18,219 nt of DNA, from NCBI GenBank assembly GCA_013002105.1, contig JABDKS010000075.1, forward strand, positions 1 to 18,219. Reading direction: 5' to 3'. Positions 10,764-18,219 of the stretch are shown piece by piece. The position numbers were made by a program, and so were the translations under genes. The notes under the pieces were generated by a model that worked only from the letters and a program-made list of their open reading frames with translations, had not been told where the DNA came from and ran no database searches. How positions within the stretch are numbered: the stretch's first letter is position 1; each line of letters opens with the position of its first letter. This stretch comes from Pirellulaceae bacterium. Its GTDB lineage: Bacteria; Planctomycetota; Planctomycetia; Pirellulales; Pirellulaceae.

Positions 10764-13700
10764 ATGTCGCTGATCAAAAACAAAGCAGAACTGCAACGCA
10801 AAGTCGGATGGGATAAGCAACTGGCCAACGAACCAGTCGAACGCGCCAATTTGCGCAATTACATTGCCTTGCAACTCGCCTCGGCCGGGCTTTTACCGCC
10901 GGACGAGGATTTGGCCGGTGACACGCTGGCAGCCTTTTCTACCGGCATTCTGGAGAGTCTTCGCGAAAAGAACCGCTTGCTGGCAGATTACCGCGCGCCG
11001 GTGGACTCACGGATCGAGTCTTTCTTGAATCGCTATTTTGCCGACCAGGTCGGTGATGACCCGCTGCGCTTGCCCAGTCGGTCATTGGTGTTGGATCGCC
11101 ATGGGATGGCCCGTGAGCTGAGCCTGCCGGTTCAAGGCCACAAATTTTGCAACGACCAGGTCGAATCGTATCGTTGTCTCAACGGCGTGCTGAACAATCC
11201 GCAAGCCGACCGCCGAACGACTGCTGGTACCTTTCACGTTGTCGAGGGTGGTCTTTCCATCCCCGGTGACAAACGCATTGTTCCCAAGACTGCTTTTGTC
11301 AATCTGTTTCGCCATGCGATGAATCCACCGGATGAGCTGACGCTATTGCCCTACACGAGCGAATCGGCCAATCCGGCGCACACATGGGTTTCGCTGTTGT
11401 TGCGTCCGTCCGTTTGCCCGGAGGTCCCTGGGTTCTGTGAAGCCAAGTCGTTGGAGACACGATTTTTTGCACCAGGAACGCTCGTGAGCAACTTGGACTT
11501 CGTTGAATCGATCTTCGGCAACGCGGGGGATCCGTTGATTGCCGAAAACGACGCCGGATTGGACGTGCACTCCTGGAGCGGTCACACCGGCTGTGTGATC
11601 CTGGCAACCCATTTGATTCACGTGACAAAAAAGGAACTCGGACTGCCGCATTACGACGATGCGACGGATCGGCAACGTCGCGATTCGATGTGTTGGAAAG
11701 ACGAGTCGGAGTGTTACAACGACGGTGGAGCGTTTAAGTTGACCTGTCGCGATGCCTCGGGCGTGATGGTGACGATCATCGCGGATAATTATTACGGCTA
11801 CTGCAAAAAGGAAGTCAAAACGCAGATCAGCTATGCCACCAACTTGATGGGAGGCACCGAGGAGGAGCACGCTGGCGGAGCCTTGGCATTTGCTTCGTAT
11901 TCGTTGGGCGAAGAATTCCAAGTGGATAGTCGGCGTTACAACGGGCGGACATTCGAAGACGTGGCCGAGGACTACGCCGAATTCATCGATATCCAAAGTG
12001 AGGGCTATGGAATCGATCGCAACGACCCGACAGTCATCTACATCCCCGAGAACGCGAAAGCAACGCTGCAGGAGCGATGTATCAAGTGGGAGCACAACGG
12101 CAGCCAGCAGCGGATTCCTTTGTCCCCCCAGAATGTTTACATCGCGCCAAGTGGTTACAAAATTCAGTTGGAAAAACATCCCGCTGCACCGTCCTGGCGA
12201 CTGGTCGGCACGGTTGGCGAAGGTGTGTTTTGCCATAAGCCGTGTACGGTTAGTGGCGGTGGCAAAAGCGAGATCAGCAAGAGTCTGGACGACTACATGT
12301 TGTACGGACCAATCTTTGTGACCGACTGTGAGAAAGATTTTGCCAAGCTGGACGAGATCTTTTCCAAATCCTATCAAGATCGATGGTCTGCATCGTTCAC
12401 CGGGCGTACCGACTACACGGACCGCACAAGTCGATCGGTGCTTGATCCTTCGCGTAGTCTCGGCAGCGTGATCAAACTGCTGACGCCGTCTCCCGATTAC
12501 AACGATTCGTACAATCAATGGCTGTCGGAAATCCCCGAACACGTTTATTCGATGGCATTGATCATCAAAAGGTTTACGCGGCCGGGAATGGAAGATAGTT
12601 GGCGTGATCATTTCCGTGTTGATATCGTCAACGGCGCGCCCGGTCACGAGCTGAAATTGGACACGCGTGGTTTGGTCGGGACCTATTTGCGAGTTGGTTT
12701 GGACAAGAAAAGCTGGCGGACATTTAAATTGCGGCAGGATTTCATGGCTGCCGCCAAGGTGCAACGCGAGGATGACATCAGTTGCAGCGTGGTCGTTCCA
12801 GCTTCGTCGGTTCCCCATCTTGGTCCATCGTTTTTGCCGGTTGGAAGCTACAAATTCGTGGCAAACTGCGAGTACCGTTTATTCCAGCGTCCCGACGATG
12901 CGGTGCATCGTGGGCTGGATAAACAAACCGAATGGGACCTTTCGCAACCTGGTAATTTCATCAGTAATTTTCAGCCATTGTCTACCGACGAGGTGCGCGG
13001 GATCGTCGAAGACGCGATCGAATTCGACAAGTTCACTGGGCCAATGGAAGAATTGTTGTTGGAAGCCGCACAACGCTCCGAGGGGTATGTTGTCAGCACG
13101 GCCAACCCTCGAATCGTCAACGGTAAGCCGACAAGTAATCCGCGTTATCTGCAAGATCGGCCCGACATGGTCAACGCCCGCGATACGTATGTCGCGATGC
13201 GTGGAATGCAATTGAATCGCAAACTGCCCGCCGACGCGCCGGTCCATGCCCCGGTCGGCGCCGTGCTGAGCGGTCGCCGCAACAATCCACCCGATCCGGT
13301 CGCCGGTCACCGCTCGCTGGCAGTTTACTCGCCGTTGCATTACCAAGAGCTGCCCGAACTGATCATGGACTTCGTCTGTTCGTTGACAGGCAAGAGCCCC
13401 AGCACCACGGGAGCCGGTAGCGAGGGCGCATTGACCAAGGGCCCGTTCAATGCGTTGATGCCATCGGTCGATTTGAATTCCACCATCGTGTCGATGATCT
13501 TGACCAACCTGGGCGGTTTCTCTTCGGCCGCCGGTCACATCGGACCGCGATTCCAAGTCGGGCACGATATCTCGTTGTTGATTCCGGAACTTTGGTGCCG
13601 AATGGGGCCCAACGAGCGCGATCCGGAAAACATGATCCAAGGGGGTATGTTGCAAAAGATTGATGACTTCCAACACGACGGCCAGTTGATACCGGCCAGT

Positions 13701-14294
13701 CGCTTGGGGTATCGCATCACTCGCCGGTTTGTGCGGACGTATTTAGCGCGAGTGTTTGACAATCCGTCGAAGGTTTTCACCGACGAAATCTTGCAACCCG
13801 AAAAACAAGATCTGGATTCGTTTGCCGACGGCATTTTATACATTGCCGAAGCCCAGCAGCGCGTTGCCAAGACTTACTTCCAAGACGGCGGCTACGAATT
13901 GGCGTGTCCACCACTGCAAGCCATCTTGAACATCATGGCGTTTGGGGATCATAACGGAAAGTCGATTGATGACCCAGCGATTCGCGATCTCTTTACGCGC
14001 GAGTCACTGTTGCAAAGCGATTGGTATCAGCGTCGCCTGACAGAAAAGAAACAGCGAGATATCGATCATTGGCGGTCGTTCGAGACGCGTTTGGGCGACT
14101 ACCTTTCGTCCAAGTCGCACGCCGAATCGGCCGATGCACTGAGTCTAAGCAGTCGACTGCAATTCGCACAGCAAATGCGTGCCGACGCCGAGTCACCCGA
14201 ATACATCGAGAAGATTTCCGGCACGCTTGGCGCTGACCCAATGCGACCATCGACCAAAGACGCGACGTTGGTCGATCGGTTGGCGAGCGTTTAG
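10764..14294 (+). CDS. Probable PPi-type phosphoenolpyruvate carboxykinase
   Basis: This very large single-domain-looking soluble protein (1176 residues) has no signal peptide or membrane segment. The length fits PPi-PEPCK (about 130 kDa), the family identified in Entamoeba and Propionibacterium, which interconverts PEP, CO2 and phosphate with oxaloacetate and pyrophosphate and is unrelated in overall sequence to ATP- or GTP-PEPCK. Conserved-looking blocks are WVSLLLRPSVCPEVPGFCE (208-226), DNYYGYCKKEVKTQISYAT (341-359), GGTEEEHAGGALAFASYSLG (363-382) and TVSGGGKSEISKSL (495-508), the last a glycine-rich K501-S phosphate-loop-like segment. The assignment rests on remembered family features, not a search. 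The ATG at 10764 is the natural start. It is transcribed alone; its neighbours have no obvious metabolic link. An otherwise uncharacterised DUF4914-like enzyme is the main alternative. The coding call itself is near certain. Confidence 0.75.
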   Translation: MSLIKNKAELQRKVGWDKQLANEPVERANLRNYIALQLASAGLLPPDEDLAGDTLAAFSTGILESLREKNRLLADYRAPVDSRIESFLNRYFADQVGDDPLRLPSRSLVLDRHGMARELSLPVQGHKFCNDQVESYRCLNGVLNNPQADRRTTAGTFHVVEGGLSIPGDKRIVPKTAFVNLFRHAMNPPDELTLLPYTSESANPAHTWVSLLLRPSVCPEVPGFCEAKSLETRFFAPGTLVSNLDFVESIFGNAGDPLIAENDAGLDVHSWSGHTGCVILATHLIHVTKKELGLPHYDDATDRQRRDSMCWKDESECYNDGGAFKLTCRDASGVMVTIIADNYYGYCKKEVKTQISYATNLMGGTEEEHAGGALAFASYSLGEEFQVDSRRYNGRTFEDVAEDYAEFIDIQSEGYGIDRNDPTVIYIPENAKATLQERCIKWEHNGSQQRIPLSPQNVYIAPSGYKIQLEKHPAAPSWRLVGTVGEGVFCHKPCTVSGGGKSEISKSLDDYMLYGPIFVTDCEKDFAKLDEIFSKSYQDRWSASFTGRTDYTDRTSRSVLDPSRSLGSVIKLLTPSPDYNDSYNQWLSEIPEHVYSMALIIKRFTRPGMEDSWRDHFRVDIVNGAPGHELKLDTRGLVGTYLRVGLDKKSWRTFKLRQDFMAAAKVQREDDISCSVVVPASSVPHLGPSFLPVGSYKFVANCEYRLFQRPDDAVHRGLDKQTEWDLSQPGNFISNFQPLSTDEVRGIVEDAIEFDKFTGPMEELLLEAAQRSEGYVVSTANPRIVNGKPTSNPRYLQDRPDMVNARDTYVAMRGMQLNRKLPADAPVHAPVGAVLSGRRNNPPDPVAGHRSLAVYSPLHYQELPELIMDFVCSLTGKSPSTTGAGSEGALTKGPFNALMPSVDLNSTIVSMILTNLGGFSSAAGHIGPRFQVGHDISLLIPELWCRMGPNERDPENMIQGGMLQKIDDFQHDGQLIPASRLGYRITRRFVRTYLARVFDNPSKVFTDEILQPEKQDLDSFADGILYIAEAQQRVAKTYFQDGGYELACPPLQAILNIMAFGDHNGKSIDDPAIRDLFTRESLLQSDWYQRRLTEKKQRDIDHWRSFETRLGDYLSSKSHAESADALSLSSRLQFAQQMRADAESPEYIEKISGTLGADPMRPSTKDATLVDRLASV

Positions 14295-14346
14295 CCTTCG
14301 GTCACGGGTTCGTGTCCAAAGGCGGACAGCCGCTTTCGATTTTCAC

Positions 14347-14397
14347 GTAGGCCAGCACCGGTATAAGTGGAGTCATTGCCGGGACCGGTCCTGGCCT
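14347..14397. repeat. Dispersed palindromic repeat, copy 1 (after the PPi-PEPCK-like gene)
   Basis: TAGGCCAGCACCGG (14347-14360) and CCGGTCCTGGCCTA (14384-14397) pair with a single mismatch across a 23-nt spacer. The right arm contains the self-complementary core GGACCGGTCC. It lies between two convergent genes and could end transcription from either side, but no T-run follows. The arm sequence is shared with the repeat at 17530-17577. Confidence 0.6.
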
Positions 14398-14442
14398 AGG
14401 GTAGGAACGCGCGTCGCTGCCGTGACCCCTCTTCTAATATCT

Positions 14443-15138
14443 CTATCGGGGTCGCTGATCCAACACACCGCGTTTGTCTTCCGCAGTCGCTCGAATAACA
14501 GCAAACTCGGAGATGGAGTCGACGTTCAGTTTTCGTAGGCCCGATTGACGTCTCCGGTCTACCGTTCGACCGCTCAAGGCTAGTTCATAGCCGATCGCTT
14601 TGTTGGGCTTTCCACGCGACGCACAATCGAGCACGGCAAGTTCTTCGGAGGTTAGACTCTCGATCGCCTCGCGAGCATCACGGACACGTTTCTTTTCAGA
14701 ATGAAAACGTTGGCTCTGGTCGACGGCACGTCGCACTTCTTCTTTGAGTCGCTGGACTTTGAACGGTTTTTCCAACAACGTCACGGCGCCGCGTCGCATC
14801 ACTTCTACCGCGACGGATACGTCCGCGTATCCCGTCAGCATGATCAGTGACAGACTACTGTCTTTGGAGATCAACGCCTGCTGAAGCTCCATGCCGTTCA
14901 TGCCGGGCATTTGCAGGTCCGTCACGACGCATCCGGTGTCATCGGGATCAATTTGTTCGATCAACTCCGTCGCATGCGAGAAGGTACGAGGATGATACCC
15001 ACCCGACTCTAATGCTTCTCTGACGGCGTTGAGCACGAGTGGGTCATCGTCAACGACGTAAACCACTTTTCGTCTAGTGCCAGACTCTGTCCCACTCTCT
15101 GAATCCGAAATCAAGGCAGCCACAAACTGTATCCTCAT
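14443..15138 (-). CDS. FixJ/LuxR-type two-component response regulator
   Basis: Counted from the ATG at 15138, the 231-residue protein has a receiver domain and a C-terminal DNA-binding domain. KVVYVVDDDPLV holds the acidic pocket, CVVTDLQMPGMNGMEL holds the phospho-acceptor D74, MLTGYAD the conserved Thr, and LLEKPF the conserved K124. The GAVTLLEKPF ending and TGYADVSVAVEVM helix are FixJ/NtrC-like. The output region (157-220) is a LuxR/GerE helix-turn-helix: LTSEELAVLDCASRGKPNKA followed by IGYELALSGRTVDRRR. The frame opens at 15183, but the first 15 residues there are unlike receiver N-termini. It lies downstream of the hybrid kinase on the same strand with a 450 bp gap, so it is the likely partner but probably has its own promoter. 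It should act as a phosphorylation-dependent transcription factor. Confidence 0.92.
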   Translation of the reverse strand: MRIQFVAALISDSESGTESGTRRKVVYVVDDDPLVLNAVREALESGGYHPRTFSHATELIEQIDPDDTGCVVTDLQMPGMNGMELQQALISKDSSLSLIMLTGYADVSVAVEVMRRGAVTLLEKPFKVQRLKEEVRRAVDQSQRFHSEKKRVRDAREAIESLTSEELAVLDCASRGKPNKAIGYELALSGRTVDRRRQSGLRKLNVDSISEFAVIRATAEDKRGVLDQRPR

Positions 15139-15462
15139 GAAAACCCATGTTACGCTTGAGCGCCTATCGAAACCGATAGCCATGTGCCCCGCTCAATTGT
15201 TCCATTGAATGTAGCGTTTAGAACGAAATCGTGGCATACATGTTTTCAGAATTTCGTTTTCCCAGCTTGTTCGACCAATAGGTGCGTTCGCCCGACCGTC
15301 GGCTGGCAACCTGATGATGTCAGCAAAAAAAGGGCCGCGCCCAGTCTCGTCCATGGGAGCCGCCGGCGCGGGGATTGATGGCCCGACGTTGTTTGTTTGG
15401 CAAGCGCGGCCGGCGCTATCGGTCCACCCATTCGCAGAATTTCGCTTCGCAGAGGTTGCCTG

Positions 15463-15482
15463 GATGGCGAAAGTACGCCATC
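15463..15482. repeat. Perfect 7 bp hairpin between kinase and regulator genes
   Basis: GATGGCG (15463-15469) and CGCCATC (15476-15482) are exact inverse complements around the loop AAAGTA. No T-run follows on either strand, so it is not an intrinsic terminator by itself. It may be an RNA hairpin or a protein site upstream of the response regulator. Confidence 0.4.
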
Positions 15483-15534
15483 GGGGTTTCGAGCATTCGT
15501 GAATTGGAATTCGTCGTGAATTCTGGGGCCGTTT

Positions 15535-15568
15535 AAAAAAAATTCATTGTCGCAGCGATGCCCCAATG
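15535..15568 (-). terminator. Candidate intrinsic terminator of the hybrid histidine kinase gene
   Basis: On the minus strand, about 25 nt past the kinase stop, CATTG...CAATG pairs around an inner TCG-CTG-CGA stem, with five bases bulged on one side. Eight T residues follow almost at once (15542-15535). The T-run is clear; the stem is short and imperfect, so the call is moderate. It implies that most kinase transcripts end before the regulator gene. Confidence 0.45.
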
Positions 15569-15592
15569 TTGCGGTGTTTGCTTGATCCGCAG

Positions 15593-17197
15593 CTACGTAT
15601 CCGTGATCGCTGCGTTAACCGCTTCGATCAACTTGTTGGCGGTGAACGGTTTTTGCAAAAAGGAGTCCAGTGGGTTTTCGACAGAGACTCCCAATTCGGT
15701 GCTCTGGCCAAAGCCGCTGATAAACAAAACGGGCAGGTTCGGGATTTGCTTTCGAAAGTTTCTCGAAAGTTCTTGGCCGCTCATTCCAGGCATTACCAGG
15801 TCGGTGACCAGCAGATCGATCGCGAGCAAAGGTTGTGCGGCGAATTGTAGTGCTGCAGGTCCGCTTTCCGCCTCCAGCACACTGAACCCGTTTACTTCTA
15901 ATGCCATCCTTGCGACCTTGCGGACGCCGGGTTCGTCTTCGACCAAAACAACCACTCTCGCTTGGTTATCAAGCGATGGGGTGCTAGCTGTCAACTGCGT
16001 GTCGGGGCTGTCGACAATCGGCAGCAGAATACCGAATGTCGTCCCGGTTCCCAATTCGCTATCGACGCGAATACTTCCGCCCGCTTCGCTGACGACTCCA
16101 TAGCTGACCGATAAGCCGAGTCCCGCTCCCGAGCCGATTGGTTTGGTGGTAAAGAAGGGTTCGAAGCAATGCAGCATTGAATCGGAGTCCATCCCAACGC
16201 CATCGTCGGCCACCGTCAGCTCCGCATATCGGCCCGGTGCCAATTCATCTGACCCAATTTCGATCTCGACTTCGCGGGTCGTCAATGTCAGGCGACCTCC
16301 TGAGGGCATCGCGTCGCGTGCGTTGAGTGCGAGATTCAAGATGACCTGTTCCAAGTGCGTCTTGTCGGTGCGGATTTTTCCAAGCTCGCCGGCTAGTTGG
16401 GTAATTAGGACGATGTCTTCGCCGATCACTCTCCGGAGCAATGATTCGCTCTCGGATACGATCTTATTCAGGTCGAGGAATTCTTTGTGATGGAGCGATT
16501 TGCGACTGAAGACCAATAGTTGATGAGTGAGCGAGGTGGCGCGATCAGCTGCCGTGGAAATGGCCTCTACGAATCGGAGGTTTTCGTCGGTGACGTCCAA
16601 ACGACCGTGCATCAACTCGGCGTATGTACTGATGACCGTTAACACGTTATTAAAGTCGTGGGCGATTCCGCCGGCCAGGCGACCGACCGCCTCCATTTTT
16701 TGCGATTGTCGTAGTTCGTGCTCCAAACGTTTTCGATCGGTGATATCGACCAGTGCACCGCGCATCGCGACCACATCGCCATTGTCGACAATCACTTTGA
16801 TTGCATTCTCGACCCACACCACAGAGTCGTCGACTCGGATCATCCGAAATTCAAGGCGATGATCTTGATGCCGTCGAATGTTTTCCTGGAATTCGATGAG
16901 AACCGAATCACGGTCATCGGCATGGATTCGAGACTGCCAGTAACCAGGTCGGTACCAATCGTCCGCGTTGCACCCCAATAGAGCTGTACAGCAACCGGTG
17001 GCGTTGGTCAGCTGCTGGCCGGTGGGGTCACTTTCCCAGATGATTGTTCGCACCTCATCGAGCACCATTGCCTGGCGCGAAAGAGATGACTGAAGCATCT
17101 CAATTTGGCTTGAATTTCCCGATAGACGGTCTTGATCCGGAGCCTCTGGATCGTCCGATCCCGGATGGAGATCGTGACCATTGGGTGGGGTTGGCAT
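15593..17197 (-). CDS. PAS-domain hybrid sensor histidine kinase with C-terminal receiver
   Basis: Counted from the ATG at 17197, this is a 534-residue soluble kinase with no membrane segment. A PAS domain spans about 35-155, including DDRDSVLIEFQENIRRHQDH, and ends in the PAC-like ALVDITDRKRLEHEL. The HisKA domain carries the phospho-acceptor H180 in GRLAGGIAHDFNNVLTVI. The ATPase domain has the N box LNLALNARDAMPSGG, the G1 box VADDGVGMD, FEPFFTTKPIGSGAGLGLSV and GGSIRVDSELGTGTTF. The C-terminal receiver (about 413-528) has VLVEDEPG, the phospho-acceptor D466 in LVTDLVMPGMSG, and LQKPF. The H-D-F-N-N motif is typical of the group of hybrid kinases that sense cytosolic cues. The frame extends to an ATG at 17275, but the added 26 residues look uncoded. 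The response regulator downstream is the likely phosphorelay partner. Confidence 0.93.
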   Translation of the reverse strand: MPTPPNGHDLHPGSDDPEAPDQDRLSGNSSQIEMLQSSLSRQAMVLDEVRTIIWESDPTGQQLTNATGCCTALLGCNADDWYRPGYWQSRIHADDRDSVLIEFQENIRRHQDHRLEFRMIRVDDSVVWVENAIKVIVDNGDVVAMRGALVDITDRKRLEHELRQSQKMEAVGRLAGGIAHDFNNVLTVISTYAELMHGRLDVTDENLRFVEAISTAADRATSLTHQLLVFSRKSLHHKEFLDLNKIVSESESLLRRVIGEDIVLITQLAGELGKIRTDKTHLEQVILNLALNARDAMPSGGRLTLTTREVEIEIGSDELAPGRYAELTVADDGVGMDSDSMLHCFEPFFTTKPIGSGAGLGLSVSYGVVSEAGGSIRVDSELGTGTTFGILLPIVDSPDTQLTASTPSLDNQARVVVLVEDEPGVRKVARMALEVNGFSVLEAESGPAALQFAAQPLLAIDLLVTDLVMPGMSGQELSRNFRKQIPNLPVLFISGFGQSTELGVSVENPLDSFLQKPFTANKLIEAVNAAITDT

Positions 17198-17353
17198 CTG
17201 CACTTGGCCCGAGCTTGGTGTGAAATTCGCCCCCCTCGAATCACAACCGTGATGATGGCTCCATTGGATCGCCATTGCGACCGAAAACGAAATTCATCAC
17301 GTAACGCTGGTTCGCTCACCCCAACGATTTCTGACGGAACCAGTGTCGCACCA

Positions 17354-17371
17354 AATCGTAAGCTTGCGATT
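17354..17371. promoter_or_regulatory. 18 bp near-perfect palindrome upstream of the kinase gene
   Basis: AATCGTAAGCTTGCGATT is symmetric about AAGCTT, with one T-G pair off exact symmetry. It sits about 157 bp upstream of the kinase ATG. The symmetry is what a dimeric repressor or activator site would show. No binding protein can be named from the sequence. Confidence 0.35.
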
Positions 17372-17529
17372 AATGTACACAATCTTCGCGAGGGGCCAAC
17401 ATCACTTTGGTTCAGATAAAAGTGGCCATCGGAAAATGTTTTGATCGAAGACAGTAGTGCGGGACTGACGCAAATAGAGGGGGCCTGAATGGGAACCTTT
17501 CCTCTTTAGAGCAATTTTAGTTTTCTCGC

Positions 17530-17577
17530 AGGCCAGTACCTGTCCTGGCGCAGCTGTGCCAGGACAGGTCCTGGCCT
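17530..17577. repeat. Dispersed palindromic repeat, copy 2 (long hairpin)
   Basis: AGGCCAGTACCTGTCCTGGC (17530-17549) and GCCAGGACAGGTCCTGGCCT (17558-17577) are inverse complements except at one position, around an 8-nt spacer that is itself built on CAGCTG. The 20 bp stem is the strongest secondary structure in the window. It shares the GGCCAG...GGACC/GGTCC pattern with copy 1 and the partial copy at 17651. It looks like a REP-like intergenic element. Confidence 0.75.
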
Positions 17578-17650
17578 ACGATTGATCCCACGTATTAAGT
17601 AAAAATGCTCCAGAGCCATTTCATCGTAGATATAAGTTGGTCGCATGCTT

Positions 17651-17664
17651 GGACCTGTCCTGGC
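17651..17664. repeat. Dispersed repeat, partial copy 3
   Basis: GGACCTGTCCTGGC matches one inner arm of the hairpin at 17530-17577, about 75-130 bp to its right. The other half is missing or degraded; only a short CTGG/CCAG pairing follows. Confidence 0.5.
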
Positions 17665-17853
17665 GAAGTCCCAGCCACTTTCAAACGTTCGGTGTCCAGC
17701 TAGCACTAAAGTGGTACCTACGGTCGCAGTTGGATCGTTCGTCACTGGCTGGCCGTGAAGAATGACTTGGATGGGCCGACCCAAACGCAACGCCAAGCTT
17801 TGCTGCCACCCATTGGGCCACAGGAGTCCCCTTATGGAGGTGATTGTGTCATG

Positions 17854-17898
17854 GCCTTTACCCCATCTGCCTTTACCCCATCGGCCTTTACCCCATCG
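17854..17898. repeat. Three-copy 15 bp tandem repeat
   Basis: Three units of GCCTTTACCCCATC plus one base (T, G, G) lie head to tail at 17854-17868, 17869-17883 and 17884-17898. The first 14 bases are identical in all three. Read on the minus strand it would encode a repeated five-residue RWGKG-like unit, but no credible gene carries it. There are no spacers, so it is not a CRISPR array. Confidence 0.8.
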
Positions 17899-18059
17899 GT
17901 CGGTGCACCACAGGGTCAATGTTCCTGAATGGCGCAATGGTCCAGCAGGGCGCAATGCTCATTGGTTGTCGCTGCTTGGTTTCAACGATTGGTTTCAGCG
18001 TTGGGCCAACCCAACCTTTCACCAAAATCGAGTCAACGAAATCCGGTCGCAAGGACCAA

Positions 18060-18219
18060 TCACGGTCCCGCTGCAGATTCATCCAAGAACGCCAGCAGAT
18101 CGCGAATTTCCCGGTCGGTCATCAGGTCGATCAGCCCGTCGGGCATCATGGACGTGGTCAACTCCTTTCGCGCAACCACTTCCGAAGTTTTGATGACTCG
18201 CTCGCGTCCGGCGTTGTCT
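18060..18219 (-). CDS. C-terminal end of a PVC-type heme-binding cytochrome (5' end beyond window)
   Basis: A frame on the minus strand enters from the right edge and ends at the TGA at 18060-18062, giving the last 52 residues. The segment TTSMMPDGLIDLMTDREIRD, followed by LLAFLDE, closely parallels the end of the complete cytochrome in this window (NSMMPSGLLDSFNQDEIADL then VAYLRAGG). It is therefore the end of a TIGR02603-type cytochrome c domain, including the distal Met ligand. The heme-attachment CxxCH lies outside the window. The upstream domain composition cannot be seen. Confidence 0.85.
   Translation of the reverse strand, partial: DNAGRERVIKTSEVVARKELTTSMMPDGLIDLMTDREIRDLLAFLDESAAGP

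Larger units (their letters stand above)
15139..15592. other. Long gap between kinase and response regulator genes
   Basis: About 450 bp lacks a convincing gene. It holds the candidate terminator of the kinase gene (15535-15568), a perfect 7 bp hairpin (15463-15482), and two GAATTC sites 5 bp apart (15510-15526 region). The promoter of the response regulator should lie toward 15140-15300, but no clear -35/-10 pair is visible. Confidence 0.5.
17198..18059. other. Gene-poor, repeat-bearing intergenic region
   Basis: About 860 bp separates the kinase start from the end of the next gene. Frames open here on both strands lack recognisable domains and run straight through the hairpin repeat and tandem repeat, so I do not call them genes. 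Structures present are the palindrome at 17354-17371, a 9 bp stem with one G-T pair (CGCTGGTTC 17305-17313 and GAACCAGTG 17337-17345), the long hairpin at 17530-17577, a half copy at 17651-17664 and a tandem repeat at 17854-17898. The kinase promoter must lie toward the left side. Confidence 0.6.

Noticed and set aside
11343..12818. 491-residue antisense frame inside the PPi-PEPCK-like gene
   Set aside because: It is a complementary-strand shadow of a clearly coding gene. Its composition is unlike a folded protein and it shows no domain motifs.
15246..15566. 106-residue minus-strand frame containing a lipobox-like LLTSSGC
   Set aside because: The hydrophobic segment lies deep inside the frame with no start codon just before it. 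The frame also includes the candidate terminator and hairpin.
17854..17898. CRISPR-like array
   Set aside because: The units are 15 bp, directly abutting, with no spacers, and no cas genes are nearby.
17506..17955. 149-residue frame on the minus strand through the repeat region
   Set aside because: It crosses the long hairpin repeat, the partial repeat and the 15 bp tandem repeat, which account for much of its sequence (WGKG units). It shows no recognisable domain, so it looks like non-coding repeat DNA.

Overview
The window looks like chromosome from a planctomycete of the Pirellulaceae/Rhodopirellula type. The strongest evidence is three proteins of the Planctomycetes-Verrucomicrobia surface/cytochrome families: a DUF1549-type cytochrome cut by the left edge, a complete heme-binding CxxCH dehydrogenase-like protein, and the C-terminal end of another cut by the right edge. 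Other evidence is wide gene spacing, weak or absent Shine-Dalgarno sequences, medium-high G+C by eye, and short dispersed palindromic repeats between genes. No rRNA, tRNA, CRISPR array, integrase or transposase is visible.

Layout. 1-1184 (-): N-terminal part of a planctomycete cytochrome (PSCyt1 plus DUF1549). 1550-3045 (+): a hot-dog-fold thioesterase-like protein (DUF4442) overlapping by 4 nt a nitronate monooxygenase/FabK-like flavoprotein. 3416-4219 (+): a DUF2459 (TIGR02117) lipoprotein. 4291-6681 (-): a two-gene operon, a dihydrodipicolinate-synthase-family aldolase followed 3 nt later by an Old Yellow Enzyme-type oxidoreductase, divergent from an AraC-family regulator (6808-7641, +). 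7646-10465 (-): a PVC-type c-type cytochrome with a beta-propeller-like N-terminus, then a small two-TM membrane protein. 10764-14294 (+): a 1176-residue protein that I recognise as a probable PPi-type phosphoenolpyruvate carboxykinase. 14443-17197 (-): a soluble hybrid histidine kinase, then a FixJ-like response regulator, with a likely terminator between them. 17198-18059: a gene-poor stretch with a long perfect-looking hairpin repeat, a 3 x 15 bp tandem repeat and an 18 bp palindrome. 18060-18219 (-): end of another PVC cytochrome.

How the genes work together. The AraC regulator, aldolase and flavoprotein look like a small inducible catabolic unit of unknown substrate. The thioesterase/flavoprotein pair is translationally coupled and could act on acyl thioesters. 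The kinase and response regulator are probably cognate partners despite the gap. The PPi-PEPCK candidate would link PEP and oxaloacetate using pyrophosphate. The cytochromes fit periplasmic oxidation, probably of carbohydrates. I found no clear new multi-gene defence or mobile system. The most notable items are the PPi-PEPCK candidate and the uncharacterised aldolase/OYE/AraC unit.
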